Of a DNA stretch of 64,000 nt, positions 10,220 through 21,270 are shown piece after piece. The stretch is from assembly GCF_963675165.1 (NCBI RefSeq), contig NC_087386.1:4284169-4348168 (forward strand), read 5' to 3'. A program made the translations under genes and the position numbers. Every line of letters begins with the position of its first letter. The stretch's first letter is position 1. The notes below the pieces were generated by a model. It ran no database searches. It was not told the origin of the DNA and saw only the letters and a list, made by a program, of their open reading frames with translations. The stretch is from Halichondria panicea (Eukaryota; Porifera; Demospongiae; Suberitida; Halichondriidae).

Positions 10220-11280
10220 GTATGAAATGTGCATGTATATTAAGTATCTATAGTCATTATGGTATCACACTGCATGGCAAGACTCTTTGGTTTCTGTGCT
10301 ATGGATGATTTCCTCGCATGACCGTACATTATATAATAACAGGAGTGTATGAAGAGGAGTATCCAACTGTAGCAGTTATAGCGTAAACCATGTTAGGTAC
10401 AAGTATGTCATACCACGTCACTACCAGACTGCATCTTAAGTGGATGCTATATAGGTGTATATATTGGTTAATTATGATATCAGCACACACACGTGTGGTT
10501 TGTACCTCCAGCCCACATTTAATTTTATTCATGGCTAACAGTTTACGCAACTACAAGTGTTAGTGACGGATTCAGTCCGAGATGTAGAATGGAATGTGCG
10601 TGAGAGTCGTATACGGGTCATTTCATATCAATTCAACGAAATTTAAAACGTGACGCCTTCAGAATTGGACGAAACTTGGTATATGTATGAGGAATGGTAT
10701 GAAAACATCTCAGAAAAAATGTTGGGTTTGTAAACAATAATTATGGCTTCTGAGATTATTTCTAACCATTAACATTCAAGACTACGAATGTATATCATCT
10801 TGTTGCCTAAGAAATTCCGCATCAGTTGGTATGTTATACGGCTTCACTTAATAAATTTTAGGTATTGCATTTAATTGGTGTCCTTTGAACTCTGACTTCT
10901 CAAAAAGTGCTGTTTTTTCCCTGTAATTTTTTGTGTATCATGTTCCTCATACCATTCTCTTGAATTGTGACAAGTTTGGTTCTGGGATTCCAATGGGATC
11001 ATGAGATATGTTGTGGGATGTAGTGTGATTTGGGCAGTATTTGTGGTGAAACTTTATCGGGTTCTAATATTCGTGGTTTAATGCCGGGAAACCACACCCA
11101 CCAATAGCTTTGCATGTGAAATTACCAGTGTGTGGGAGTTTATCCCGGTTTTAATTTTCATGTTAACGCGAAAATTTCCCTCTATATAGATAGGGTATGT
11201 TCAAAAATGTGTACCAGCTTGCTCAGACCCCCTATAGTAGAACGCTATACAAGCAGTTCTGACAAGATTCCGTGTGTTCG
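10220..11280. other. Gene-free stretch
   Basis: I see no exon. The 10600-11000 part is unique-looking AT-rich DNA with the phrase ATACCATTC repeated. Bases 11040-11200 carry TTTATCGGG and TTAACGCGAAAATTTCCC-type ends of a MITE related to the one at 21786-22012. Confidence 0.4.
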
Positions 11281-11289
11281 GGAGCCCTT

Positions 11290-12850
11290 AGTCCCAAAGG
11301 TATTTTCCTCCTCTTCAATAGTTGATTCCTACAATTTCAAAATCTCCTCAGCTGCTTCAGCCAATCCGACGAGAAAATGCAATCTGCAAAAAAATTGTTC
11401 GTTCGAATTATCTGTTCTTTTTCTCTTGTAGTACGTCATTTGTTCCCACCCGGCTACAACATCAGGGAGAATGCTGGGCTCTATAGTCGCTAGAAACGGA
11501 AGAGAACAGCTTTTCAGCAGCATGTCGATCTGTCATCGTATTCTTAAGTTTCGAGACAATAAGTGATGAAACACTTGATTCACCTAGCTCTTTCCGGAGC
11601 ATTTCAATTAGTGTATCCAGGGCATTCTGAGCCGATCCTGAAAAAACGAAAAATTTGCAATGAACACCAGGCCGTATTTTAATTGGCGTGGATTCGAGAT
11701 GATTACACACCATCATCTTGAGATAACTCCTCACCCAATTTGAGCTTGAGCACATGTAAGGCATTCCAACAACATATCACATACAGCTGTTTTTTGGGGT
11801 AGGCGGTCAACCTCTTTATGAGCGATGTTCCTTAAAACACTTTCAATTACCAGTTTCACATTGCTTACACTGACATTTAGGGACAATAATTCGTAACAAC
11901 ATGTTCATACATCATTAATTGGTGTACTTCCCTCTTTCAAAATTAATAATCCTATCACTGCATGGCATCAGATAAAATATCTTGTACTTAATTCACTTTT
12001 AGCTCAATATTGTCTGCTTCTAGTGACCTTATTTCATGCGCAGTAACTGTTCTTTGCGCTCGGCTTCTTCGGAGACAGCAGCAACTTCCTCAAAATTAGT
12101 ATCACTTGGTTCCATGCACTTCGCTTTCCAGTATAAGGCTCTATGACGAAGACGATCAAGTTTTCCCTAAGTTCACGAATTTTTTCTTCTAACCTCATAG
12201 TTTTTTTCTGTAAACCATGTATTGTTTGCTTGTCTTCCTGCAGTTGTGTATCCTGTTCCAAAATTATTGCTTCTCTTCTTTTCAACTTATTTTGATGGAC
12301 AGCATATGTTTTCTCTTACGTGATTTCTCTACAAGGTCCTTTAATTCAGTACATGATGAGCAACTGGATTCATCTAATGATTGGGAGACAATCACTTTAC
12401 CACATGCCACAAACACATTTGGTAATTCATTATTCTGATTAAGAAAATCAGCGAGCTTAGGCGACTTTTCATCACACGATGGCATTTTTTTGAGTTTGGT
12501 TAGCTTTGCTGAAAGACGTACAACACTCTGACGTAGAGATTTAATAGATCGACAACTTCCAAACAGTGAAGATACCCGTCTCCAGTATAATGTAGTATAG
12601 GTACACGAAGAATTTCCGTACAAAATTGAATAGTTAATTCCAACATAGTTCGATTAGTCACTTTTGAGCGTGGTATATTTTCAATATCTCTACAACTGTC
12701 AGAATCACCAGCAACAGCCAAGAGAAGCTCCGGAAATAACCCCATTTCCGACAGAGAAGGGTATAGCGTTCCGAAAATGTAAGTTCTGCCATTGGTTAGT
12801 GAGTCTATACGACTATATAGTGTAGCTGCATAATAGAAAATAGGCACATA
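11290..12850 (-). pseudogene. Decayed multi-frame coding remnant (coiled-coil protein, possibly transposon-associated)
   Basis: On the minus strand, overlapping reading fragments change frame several times. In order they give a globular N-terminal part (TMLELTIQFCTEILRVP), a lysine-rich linker, a coiled coil (IHGLQKKTMRLEEKIREL), and a C-terminal part with TDRHAAEKLFSS, then SILPDVVAGWEQM, then FFCRLHFLVGLAEAAEE. The fragments clearly belong together but need at least three frame changes. I recall similar C-terminal motifs in uncharacterised multi-copy proteins of sponges and cnidarians, but cannot name a family. Called a pseudogene because no single frame survives. Confidence 0.6.
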
Positions 12851-14340
12851 GAGTACAAGGGGTATTTTGAGACATCAAAATTGATGACCCCTATCTTGCA
12901 GCATTCTTGAGGGAGCAAAATAGTCTACACAACCATGGTCAATAATGTAAGCAAAAAATTCCATAATGCATACACAGGCCTACAGCTCCAAATTTCTTTT
13001 GGCTAAAGAGGTATAGTGCATTAAAATAATGCAGAAAGAATAGCTGAAGTACTAATTATCATCTCATAATTGGTACCGTCTAACAGTGCCCTCTTCTATA
13101 CTCTATAAATACAAATTCTCTATTTAGCGAATCCTAAACACTACAAGGAGCTGAACAAAGCGTGCCAACCATGTGTGCTGGAATGCCTTTTGAGTATCTA
13201 CTATGTTTCATTGTAAGATTAACATGTATGTTCTCTATACCAGCACAAAAACATTGAAAGGACATCATTTACTAGCCTAAAACTAATGCTTCACTCATTA
13301 GTTGCTTTAAACAGAGCTCACCATTGAAATTAGCACCCCAGAGAACCCCTTATAGTCCATCCAATCATAGCGAGATCATGCAGAACTGATGCTAAAGTGA
13401 TTGTGCCACAGCTCTGTTCTTATTTACAGAGGAAAAAATTTCTACTTCCAGAGTCGCTACAAAGGTTGTTCCCCAATGGTATTCGTTTTATGGAGGTTCC
13501 ACTGTATAAAACTGAAACAGCAAATCCAACGTGACTAGAAGCCTATAGAAGCTCTTCATTGATCATTTAGCAGCTATAAAGCAGCCTACACACACACTAT
13601 ACTGTATCACTTGTGCGTACACCGAGGAATTACACAATACAGAAGTCTCACGAACAACACAAACATCAAGGTAAACTTATTATAGATTCTAATAGATTTC
13701 TAGTAGATTTAGCACAATAGGAGTAATTGCTAGCAAAGCAACTATAGTTTTATCATTGTATAGCTGTGGCTTTATGTATATATATAGGTTACCGTATTAT
13801 TATAATCTGGTTAGTAAGCGCATGTGCCTATATAGGGATAGGGTCCAGAAAGTGTCTAGTTTGTTCAAACAGCTCATTTTTGTGTCCACACACAATCACT
13901 CTACCCCAGCTAGTCTCATGAATTAGCCGCCCTTCCATGGAGAGTTTGTCTGAGCACTTTAGTCTAGAGGTCATTGCACAATGGAATTGTCATTATGCCT
14001 CGGTGCGCATGAGCAAGGTAGACAAATATCAGACCATAGCACAAAGTGGTCAGTCATGAAGTTGAAATGTGCAGTCCTTCTCACTCTAAAATTAGCCTCA
14101 GTATAGCTTGTCTCTCACTTTTCTTGCTGGAGCTAGCTATCATAGCATATGCATGCACTGCAAAAAATGACTATTTCAATCAATCACATGATATTTTCCG
14201 TTTGAACATGACATTTTCCGTTTTTTATCTTATTGAAATAAGCCACGTGATAATTCTGCCCAGTCAATTTGTGACCGAACGTTGGAGTCTCTAGTCTGTC
14301 ATCAAGCTATACTGATCGGTTTTTGACCAATATCCGACCG
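12851..14340. other. Gene-free stretch
   Basis: No exon or RNA gene is recognisable. A partial family-1-like piece (GTGACTAGAAGCCTATAGAAGCT) lies near 13530, and a piece of the TGCCTCGGTG family (CATTATGCCTCGGTGCGCATG) near 13992. Confidence 0.4.
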
Positions 14341-14344
14341 TTAT

Positions 14345-14625
14345 AATCCTCACTGGTGTTCTAGTGCAGAGCTAACTACTAAGTAGAGTAGCAACACTCG
14401 GTAAACAAGTTTGGCTACGCACTCTTCTGAAAAGGCTGCAATGGCATTCCAAGTAAGCAAAACTAGGCATAACTCGAGAACGCAAATCCACGAATAAAAT
14501 CCATGACTAGAAGCCTCTTGCACTTGATTGATCCTTGAGCAGCTGTAGCAGTCTTCACACACACACACACACACGTAAACACACTACCATATACCTCGCT
14601 TGCGCATGCGCACCGAGGCATAATT
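14345..14625 (-). mobile_element. TGCCTCGGTG-family MITE, truncated
   Basis: It reads in reverse relative to 18895-19462: GTTCTAGTGCAGAGCTAAC, then TAGAGTAGCAACACTCGG, a CA tract, and the end GCGCACCGAGGCAT. The distal half is missing. Confidence 0.7.
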
Positions 14626-14639
14626 AAGGTGCTTTGCCT

Positions 14640-15300
14640 GGACTAAATGTACTTGTTGCCCAGTGAATGAGCAGATCAAAGCAGTCCAGTGCCGCTCTGT
14701 ATATGGCATGTTGCATCACTACCATAGCAACCATATATAATGCAACTGATTTGTTGTGTGGGAAAAGCATAGCTATAATGAGTTCATGCCTTCCGCATTT
14801 CTTATTTTGATACCACAAAAAAGTGAGTTGTATAGGAACAATATAAAAGAGATCATTCCAACTTTTGTCCAATATGCGGTGACTTGTTAGCTTTGATGTG
14901 CCTGGCTTCACTGTGCAATATGCCATATATTTGCACTGGTTTCTTTGGTCTTTTGCTCAATCAAACATGCAACAAGTATTAGTTATTGCCCAGCCAGAGT
15001 GCAACATGCCATATATTGCACTGGAGCAATATAATGCCCGAGGGCTTTATGTCATCCAGTGCAATATATGGCATGTTGCACGAGGGTGCCTGCAATAACT
15101 AAAGAAATCTACTGCATTTACACACAGTGCAAGTGCATATAATCCAGTGCATTATGCCATATAATGCAGTGCAATATATGGTAGCCATGGCAGTGATGCA
15201 ACATGCCATATACTGAGCACTGGATTGCTTTGATCTGCCCACTCACTGGGCAACAATTATAATTATGGCATTTGCACTGTGTGTAAATGCAGTAGAATTT
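14640..15300. repeat. Nested foldback repeat (ATATGGCATGTTGCA palindromes)
   Basis: The segment at 14655-14750 (GTTGCCCAGTGAATGAGCAG...) is the inverted complement of 15165-15255 (...CTCACTGGGCAAC). Several smaller inversions of GCAATATATGGCATGTTGCA lie between them, and CTGCATTTACACACAGTGCAA (about 15113) pairs with its complement at about 15272. The whole block could form a long branched hairpin. No protein is encoded. Confidence 0.75.
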
Positions 15301-15317
15301 GTAAGACTTCGTGCAAG

Positions 15318-15535
15318 ATACCATATATAGTGCGAAATTTTCGAGGGGCTTAATTTTCGCGGATTTCGTGGGTTAGAATCCTACACGAAAATTGAATTAC
15401 CTGCTATAACATGCATAGATTTAAAGGCGTGGCTTCCGGTAAGCAGTCATTCCGTGAACATTGTGCAACGAAATAGCTTTTAGAGGCTAATCCACGAAAT
15501 ATAAGTGCCTCGAAAATTTCGCGCTATACGGTATC
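15318..15535. mobile_element. MITE with CGAAATTTTCG-type terminal repeats
   Basis: It begins ACCATATATAGTGCGAAATTTTCGAGG and ends with CGAAAATTTCGCGCTATACGGTA, which are inverted repeats. It belongs to the group of small elements in this window whose outer motif is TACCGTATAGCG. Confidence 0.7.
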
Positions 15536-16127
15536 TGCTTTTGGGACCCCTACCCTCCCAGCCAATAACTCATTTGGTTCCTTTTATAGGCTACTACCTG
15601 TTGCACTAATTATGGTAAGAATTTATTACGAATTCACTAAAATTCACACAAAACACATGTCCTACAATTAATAGGGAACAACTTGACCAATCAGAAGAGT
15701 TTGACGTCATTGGGCAACAAGTTAGTTATTGCAGGCGCCCTGCGGCAATAACTTATACATGTATATATAGTCGTGTGATTTGTATATAGGCATGCTGTAC
15801 ATAATTATAGTTACATACCATAAGTGGGTTTTTCGTATGGTGGATATTTTCCCATTTTTCGTATTGTAGAGCATCATACGAAAGTTAATTTAACATCACT
15901 ATCGTAATCCCGAGTTGTACGATACTGGGCAGGATATACGAAAATTTACAGCAAAGAAAATAACCTTTATATAACAAACATAGCATGTAATGATCAGTTT
16001 ATCATGCACATGTATTGTTCTCTTTCGTTGGTGTGTGACATCATAATAATAACAGCCATGTTGACAGTTCTGAAGTATTACATAATTATACTAACACCAC
16101 TGGCGCATATACACACATCCTGTTTAG
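15536..16127. other. Sequence upstream of locus C first visible exon
   Basis: No coding exon is seen. A small foldback (TTTTCGTATGG...CGAAAATTTAC, 15825-15950) is related to 35432-35660. The segment ends with the acceptor cacatcctgtttag. Confidence 0.45.
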
Positions 16128-18308
16128 AATCGAAGCGGTTGTTTGATGAGGCAATGAAGCATGGACACGTCTTGGTCAACATTGTCAACATGCTTGTGTT
16201 TGGACCGGCGGGAACAGGAAAGACCAACCTCAAGTGCCTGCTAACTGACAAGCCCCCTCCACTACAGCGAGACAGCACTCCTTGTATGGAAAAGCCAGTA
16301 CGCATTCGACCAGTGTCCAACACGAAATTCAAGTCAACTGGATGGGGCTGGGAAGAGATGTCTCAGCCAAAGTTGCTCAAACTACTAGCTCAAATCATCT
16401 CCAAGTTACCAAAAGAAAGTACTGATCAATCCACGGCCTCAAGGGTTGCGGAGAGCTTGAAAAGAATGACCACAATAACAGAGTCAGGTTTAACTTCTGA
16501 TAATGTTAAGTCAATTGATGAGTCCATATTGTCTTACTACAATCCAAGCGACACAAAATCTGATGAGATTACCACAATAACTACTTTTTCTGATATGAAC
16601 CTGTCAGCCAAAGAAGAGCCTCCATACTCTGGAAGAATGTTGGACAAAGCCATCGATGATTTGATAGCCAGTGTAGTGAGTGGTGTTGCAGAACAGCTGA
16701 AGCTAGCCACACAGGGAACTGATCAACTGTTGAGCAGAGACCAGCAAGAAGGAGAACTGTTTGATTCCAACTGGGTATATGTTACTGATTCCGGAGGCCA
16801 ACCTCAATTTCATGACATCAGTCCTCTCTTTATCAAGCACATTTCGGTGGCGTTGGTAGTGCTGCGTTTGACTGACGAACTATCCAGTTTCCCTTCTGAC
16901 GAGTACTACAAGGATGGGCAGCTGGTTGGTAGTCCCCATGCATCTCACATGACCCTCGGGGAGACACTTCAGAGTATCGTTCGATCTATTGAGTCCCATA
17001 CCTCACAAGACAGGAAGCCAAAGATGATCTTTGTGGGCACATTCTTGGATCAGCTGAGGAGCTTGGATACTCTTATCAAGAGGAATCAAGAGATTCTCGA
17101 CATGCTGCCACCCGATAGCAAGAAGCTATTGGTGTACAACGATCCTGGATTGAACAATCTGATTTTTGGTCTCAACACGATCAGCCGAGATGATGATTCA
17201 CTGGCCACTGCCAATAGGATTAGAATTACTGTTGAGCGTTCTATTCCGCTACAAGTCAAAATGCCCATCTGGTGGTCCTTCTTGGATTCACTTCTCCAGA
17301 GTTTATCTGCCACTCTCGAGCGAGGTGTACTAAGCATTGAAGAATGTCTTCGATTAGCCACTCGATTTGGTTATGTGCTCCAAGATCTTCAAGCTGCTCT
17401 GGTCTTCTTTGACAACGTGTGTATAGCGCACTACTATCCCTCCATTCTCCCCAACACAGTGTTTGTGGATGCCCAGATTCCACTAGACAAGATCACCGAG
17501 CTCTCACAGCACGCCATCTCCCTGAGGAATGCTGAAGTCAAATCACGCTCTACTCTAAACACAGCAATGATCGAGGTTGAATGGAAGAGATTTCGAGACG
17601 AGGGTATAATCACTTTAGGGTTCCTACGCTTCTTCAAGAAGCATTACGTTGAAGGCATCTTTTCTCCAGAAGATATGCTGTTGATCATGAAAGATCTTCT
17701 CGTGGTTGCTCCCATTGCACTAGTGGAAGCCACTCCCCACCAAGCCGAGTTCTTCATGCCATCTCTACTCACATCGATCCAACCTGTTGAGTTAGACAAA
17801 ATTCGTTCCTCCTTCACAATAGCACCCCTTGCTGTCTACTTTCGTAGTGGGTGTATTCGCTCTGGAGTCTTTTGCTGTCTAGTTGTGGACGTAATCAAGA
17901 GGCTGGGCTGGAAAGTTTTGCTCCCTTCAGGCGAAACAAGCATTTTTGCTAAAAATTGTATCCAGTACGAAATCTCCGATCTCCCGTGTACCGTGACTCT
18001 GATCGACTCCTTCTCATATATGGAAGTGTATATCGACGTCCCTGTTTCTCTTCGCAATGAAGTATGCCCTATGATTCGAAACGAAATTTTGCACAGTATT
18101 AAATTGTCCTGTGCAGTGTTGCATTATGTCAACGACACACCCAAGACAGCCATCTTTTGCCCATGCAAGAAGAGCACTGGAAAATTGCACCTTGCTGATG
18201 TGATCGAACGGAGTGGCTGTAAGTTTTGGAAGTGCTCCCTTCAGACACGTGTGTGGGGAGAGCTCAGTGATGAACATAGAATCTGGCTGGACAATAGCGA
18301 AGGTTCTG
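16128..18308 (+). CDS. Locus C exon: Roc-type GTPase and COR-like region
   Basis: The acceptor cctgtttag starts the exon in phase 1, with ESKRLFDEAMKHG; a preceding exon must supply the first base, because no start codon fits. The P-loop is FGPAGTGKTNLK. A long acidic insert follows, then the switch II motif VTDSGGQPQFHDISP and FVGTFLDQLRSLD in the specificity position. The COR-like part starts MPIWWSFLDSLLQSL, runs through LPNTVFVDAQI, and has FRSGCIRSGVFCCLV, equivalent to CIPPGFFPRL of locus A. It ends ELSDEHRIWLDNSEGSG at a gtgagt donor, phase 1. The protein is a distant relative of loci A and E, a probable cytoplasmic signalling GTPase. It may be the continuation of locus A, whose last exon ends in the same phase. 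Confidence 0.9.
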
Positions 18309-18366
18309 GTGAGTACAGTCGTTTTTTAAAATTGAAAGTTATCTTTTTGTTTTCCCCCTCAATTAG

Positions 18367-18435
18367 GTGAATCATCCTCTGTTACGGGAGACATGTGTAC
18401 AAAGATGACATTGAGTGATCAGCAGCAACAATCTG
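18367..18435 (+). CDS. Locus C linker exon 1 (23 codons)
   Basis: Bounded by aattag and gtaagt, phase 1-1. It encodes GESSSVTGDMCTKMTLSD followed by a glutamine run. It is the first of five exons beginning with the same G/R-x-x-S-S-x-x motif, a tandem exon series making a flexible linker. Confidence 0.8.
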
Positions 18436-18591
18436 GTAAGTACATGACATACATTGCTTTACTATCACTGATTAGATTACGATACTGAATAGTCATACTG
18501 TTTTTGCCTTCATGTAAATTGCAACTATAATTAAAGTTTATCGAAAGTTCTGGTAGGTGCAGTGTTCAGCAATATTTTGTTTCTGTTATAG

Positions 18592-18657
18592 GTGAAGCCT
18601 CCTCTGTTACGAGAGATATGGATACTAAAGGAAAGAGACATCAGCTGCAATACTCCG
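18592..18657 (+). CDS. Locus C linker exon 2 (22 codons)
   Basis: Bounded by gttatag and gtagtt, phase 1-1. It encodes GEASSVTRDMDTKGKRHQ, a clear repeat of the previous linker exon. Confidence 0.75.
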
Positions 18658-18782
18658 GTAGTTATGTAGCACTATACGTAAATATTTGCAGCTTTTATCA
18701 TAGGAAAATTATATGTACTACATAGTAACAAATTATTTGCGTATCATATTTTTGTAATTGACCTTTGTATTATCCCCCTCAG

Positions 18783-18836
18783 GTCCATCGTCCCCTGTAA
18801 TGGAACCTGTGTGTAGAATGAGTGATCAATATACCA
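18783..18836 (+). CDS. Locus C linker exon 3 (18 codons)
   Basis: Bounded by cccctcag and gtaagg, phase 1-1. It encodes GPSSPVMEPVCRMSDQYT and is the most shortened repeat of the series. Confidence 0.7.
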
Positions 18837-18894
18837 GTAAGGAATGTCTGTTGGGGTTCCATGTATAGTGGATAAGTTATTTTACTTGGTCATT

Positions 18895-18922
18895 ATGTGC
18901 AAGCGAGGTATATACGTACGGT

Positions 18923-18970
<48 letters not shown>

Positions 18971-19462
18971 TGTGTGTGTGTAGACTGCTACAGCTGCTCA
19001 AGGATCGATCCAGTGCAAGTAACAGTTTCTATAGTCATGCTCTCTTGGATTTAAATTCATGGATTTGCAAAATACTGCTTCGTTCTCGAATTATGCCTAG
19101 TTTTGCTTACTTGGAATACGATCGCAGCCTTTTCAGAAGAGCACGTATAGCCAAACTTGTTCACCGAGTGTTGCTACTCTACTTAGTAGTTAGCTTGCAC
19201 TAGAACGCTAGCTATTGGTAGCTGCAAGAGTGAGAAGAGAGCTGCAAGGCTCTGCTGATGCTGCCATTAATCTTATACTTGAACAATCGTAGTCGATGAT
19301 TACCCATGCACTCTTTGAGTTTCCCTGTGATTTTGGACTCTGCTCAGGATTCTGCCTGCATGCAGCAAATTCATTAATGCTATTAGCAGCTTTATGTTAT
19401 GTAGCGTTGGCACCTAGCTCCACCGAGGCATCAGCACCCGCAGTGCTTTCATTACTGTAACA
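18895..19462 (+). mobile_element. TGCCTCGGTG-family MITE inside locus C intron
   Basis: The element starts at the CGAGGTATA end with a long GT microsatellite (about 18927-18982). It contains the shared blocks GGATTTGCAAAATACTGCTTCG, GAGTGTTGCTACTCTACTTAG and GCAAGAGTGAGAAGAGAGCTG, and ends CCACCGAGGCATCAGCACCCGC. It separates linker exons 3 and 4. Confidence 0.75.
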
Positions 19463-19495
19463 ATTATTATAATTATGTTTCCCTTCAATTATTAG

Positions 19496-19567
19496 GAAAA
19501 CCATCGTCTGCTACGGGAGATACTCTTATGAAGACTGAGAGAAAGAGTGATCAGCAGCAATACTCTG
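19496..19567 (+). CDS. Locus C linker exon 4 (24 codons)
   Basis: Bounded by attattag and gtatat, phase 1-1. It encodes (R)KPSSATGDTLMKTERKSD and continues QQQYS. It is the same repeat as linker exons 1-3, and the next coding exon opens with another copy (GELSSVTV). Confidence 0.75.
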
Positions 19568-19809
19568 GTATATGTAGCCCCTTTATCTGTAAACTTACTA
19601 CAGAAATTTGAAAGCTATAATATTATAGAAGCTATTAATATTTCAGAAGTTATCACTCTAACCAAAAGTATACCTAGAAACCAGTAAATCATGAATTATA
19701 TACACTGTGGACATTTGTAGACCCATAAAGGATACCTAAACCATTTAACTTATGAAGTCTGAGACCTTAGCTGTTTAAGGTTAGTCGATTATACCCACTA
19801 TAACAATTT

Positions 19810-20000
19810 GCTGTTGTTTTTATTAATCCCCCCAAACCCACCACCTTGTGTTTCCATAGAAACATTTTTGTAGCTTGGTCATTCACCTACACAATGGTAT
19901 CAGCACCATTTCTTAGAAAGGTTTCAATCAAAAGATAATTATCAACATTAATTTAAGTACAGCCACTCACACAGTTGTGGTAACCACTCTCTATATGCTG
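19810..20000. repeat. Dispersed repeat: empty-site copy of 41590-42215
   Basis: AAACCCACCA, CATAGAAACATTTTTGTAGCTT, ATTCACCTA, CAGCACCATTTCTTAGAAA and AAAAGATAATTATCAACATT are all present again around 41590-42215. There an hAT-like MITE is inserted at ATTCACCT. Here the site is uninterrupted, so this copy shows the state before insertion. Confidence 0.75.
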
Positions 20001-20169
20001 CATGGTTGCTACACTGTAATTGTAAGCGCCAACTCAGACTTAACAGTGTCCTAAAAAATCTCCATTGGTTGCTGTTATGTCGCTTATAATATATAGTATT
20101 ATATATGTCGCGAATAATTACTTTTTGACCCAATATTTTTACTTTCGTTATATTTTTTCTTTTCTTCAG

Positions 20170-20309
20170 GTGAATTGTCCTCTGTTACAGTAATGGAAGA
20201 TGTGTGTAAGAAGACTGGAGTGAGGGACCAACAACTCAATCAAGAAATCCCTGAGAGTGACATCATTCTAATCGCGCAGAAATTTCCTCACCTGCTGAAC
20301 GTGCACAAG
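20170..20309 (+). CDS. Locus C exon: first half of a death domain
   Basis: The acceptor cttcag starts in phase 1; the donor gtaggc is phase 0. After the last linker repeat (GELSSVTV), DVCKKTGVRDQQLNQEIPES matches the first ~40 residues of the death domains in exons 45872 and 47939 (pattern V-x-x-x-QLN-x-E-x-x-E-x-D). The remainder of that domain appears two exons later (21026-21270); the exon between encodes a separate complete death domain. Confidence 0.8.
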
Positions 20310-20573
20310 GTAGGCAGTACTCTAAATCTTATATCTACTTATCCTCCTGACATTTTAGCAAGGGGAGCAAATGGTGCACGTGCATGATATAAGGGGTTGA
20401 TGACATGTATATATCTAGAGGGTTCGTGACCCCCAGGAATTCATTACTATATCTGCCCTGTTAAGAATATTGTTCACCAGAACCCCTCAATTGCCATTGA
20501 GTTTCCTCTAGAAGATATTTCCGAGGGGGAAACCCCACCAAATGAAACCCTGTTGATTGTTGTTTTTGTACAG

Positions 20574-20838
20574 GCTTTGACCATCAACGATCTACAACAT
20601 GTTTACAAGAAACTACATGAAAGTGCCAGCCCTCACTGGTTCAATCTGGGATTTGCTTTCGGTCTAACTCATCCTGTTCTCACCAACATCGATAGAAAGC
20701 ATCGTGGAAATAATGTGTCATGCTTGCGTGAAATGTTGGCCAGGCTCCTGAGTACACAACATGTAACATGGAGTCTCCTGTCAGACGCTCTCAAAAAGCC
20801 CACAGTGGATCTTATCAATTTGGCTGACAGCATCACAG
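20574..20838 (+). CDS. Locus C exon: complete death domain
   Basis: The acceptor tttgtacag is phase 0 and the donor gtaact phase 1. The exon encodes ALTINDLQHVYKKLHES, WFNLGFAFGLTHPVLTNI, LREMLARLL and TWSLLSDALKKPTVDLINLA, a full six-helix death-domain pattern with the W and LREML signatures. It acts presumably in homotypic protein interactions. Its position between two exons that together look like one other death domain is unusual. Confidence 0.85.
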
Positions 20839-21025
20839 GTAACTATTTGTGCATTTTTTTATATTCGCCATTTTAGTGAATGATATAAACTGTCAAGAAA
20901 ATTGTAGGTAAATATTTTCAGTGTGCATTTTTTTTTGTTCGCCTGTGTGTCATTTTTAGAGCTTAATAGACTGTCACGAAAATTGTAAATTGTTATTTTA
21001 GTGATGTCTTTATTTCTTCATTCAG

Positions 21026-21270
21026 CCAATCAATCCACAACTCCTAACCTGCTTGATCGACTCAATCTCACATCAGCCGACCTTGGTGATGTAACTGATG
21101 TCACACGTCGTTATGGCAATCAAGCTGGAGTGGCTCATGCATTGATAGTGTGGCAAAGAGTGAATCCTTCCAGAGCTACCTTCAGGGCCTTGGTGGAAAT
21201 TGCCCTAGGACTGAGAAGAGGAGACATTGCTACAGACATCTGTAGGTTCATTGTAGAAAATGGCGGTTAG
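21026..21270 (+). CDS. Locus C last exon: death-domain second half and stop
   Basis: The acceptor tcattcag is phase 1. The exon encodes LLDRLNLTSADLGDV, GVAHALIVWQRVNPSRATF and ALVEIALGLRRGDIATDICR, and ends NGG at TAG. It matches helices 2-6 of the death domains at 45872 and 47939 (x-x-CLSFWRxHNPS-x-ATY, LLNILLRLGEGEIAYNVCQ). This is the 3' end of locus C. Confidence 0.88.

Noticed and set aside
18927..18982. ORFs made of VCVCVC repeats over GT/CA tracts (also at 2679, 14558, 33258)
   Set aside because: These are translations of dinucleotide microsatellites inside transposons.
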